NCBI GenBank assembly: GCA_003561825.1
Contig: PWVO01000212.1
Coordinates: 1-5,944 of the forward strand
Length of the DNA: 5,944 nucleotides
Source of the DNA: Candidatus Woesearchaeota archaeon
GTDB lineage: Archaea > Nanobdellota > Nanobdellia > Woesearchaeales > CG1-02-33-12
Direction: 5' to 3'
A program made the position numbers and the translations under genes. The notes beneath the pieces are model-generated. The model saw only the letters and a program-made list of their open reading frames with translations, made no database searches and had not been told where the DNA came from. Below are positions 5,848 to 5,944 of this stretch, in pieces. Positions within the stretch are counted from its first letter, which is position 1. Every line of letters starts with the position of its first letter.

Positions 5848-5944
5848 CATATCGGAATATCTGAAAAGATTTTTTTATAGTCCCTAATCATTGATCCGGA
5901 TTCAATATCAATAAAAACATGCTTTGTCTCAGCCTTTGCAATTA
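5841..5944 (-). CDS. C-terminal tail of an unidentified protein (5' end outside window)
   Basis: On the minus strand a frame is open from the window edge for 33 residues, ending IFSDIPICL before a TAA at 5841-5843; the other two minus frames stop quickly. It contains ETKHVFIDIESGSM and RDYKKIF. Codons end mainly in G or T at the outer part (ATT GCA AAG GCT GAG), the style of the other minus-strand genes, which supports coding. The stop is 24 bases from the scpA ATG, so it may belong to the same operon. Smc would be an expected neighbour of scpA, but the tail does not show a recognisable Smc ending, so no name is given. Confidence 0.5.
   Translation of the reverse strand, partial: IAKAETKHVFIDIESGSMIRDYKKIFSDIPICL

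Noticed and set aside
5112..5880. Two short plus-strand open frames opposite scpA
   Set aside because: They lack motifs and ribosome-binding sites and lie antisense to a well-supported kleisin.
1..5944. CRISPR array, tRNA, insertion sequence or inverted terminal repeats
   Set aside because: No spaced direct repeats, cloverleaf-like segments, transposase motifs or paired termini were found on reading both strands by eye.

Overview
The window comes from an archaeon, most likely a small-genome lineage of the DPANN type (Woesearchaeota/Pacearchaeota-like). It encodes the alpha subunit of prefoldin, an archaeal FtsY, a Ski2/Hel308-like helicase domain and DUF4013-type membrane proteins. TATA boxes lie about 27 bases upstream of start codons, and the DNA is AT-rich with short intergenic gaps. 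The lineage is an inference from gene style; no rRNA is present.

Layout. Positions 1-100 hold the 3' end of an unidentified plus-strand gene. It converges on a complete minus-strand U32-family gene (132-1352), a probable Fe-S protein related to RNA hydroxylation factors. An 85-base divergent promoter region (1353-1437) follows, with one TATA box for each direction. On the other side is a plus-strand gene (1438-2097) that encodes only the first RecA-like domain of a Ski2/Hel308-type helicase and ends at the RecA1/RecA2 boundary. Two bases later, convergent, is the end of a two-gene membrane-protein unit on the minus strand: a DUF4013 protein (2441-3145) followed by a small three-helix protein (2100-2444) with overlapping stop and start. 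This unit has its own TATA box and Shine-Dalgarno site.

The right half is a tight minus-strand cluster, in transcription order: the C-terminal tail of an unidentified gene (5841-5944), a ScpA-type kleisin (4788-5816), prefoldin alpha (4363-4779) and FtsY (3221-4360). The pfdA-ftsY pair is a known archaeal arrangement linking protein folding and membrane targeting to translation. Here a chromosome-segregation gene sits directly upstream.

The points most worth a second look are: the ScpA homologue carries an extra C-terminal domain resembling DUF5752; the helicase is an isolated RecA1 domain with intact motifs; and synonymous codon choice follows the DNA strand (G/T-ending on minus genes, A/C-ending on plus genes), which points to strong replication-strand asymmetry. 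I found no CRISPR array, insertion sequence, tRNA or rRNA. Apart from the three findings above, the window looks like ordinary core archaeal sequence.
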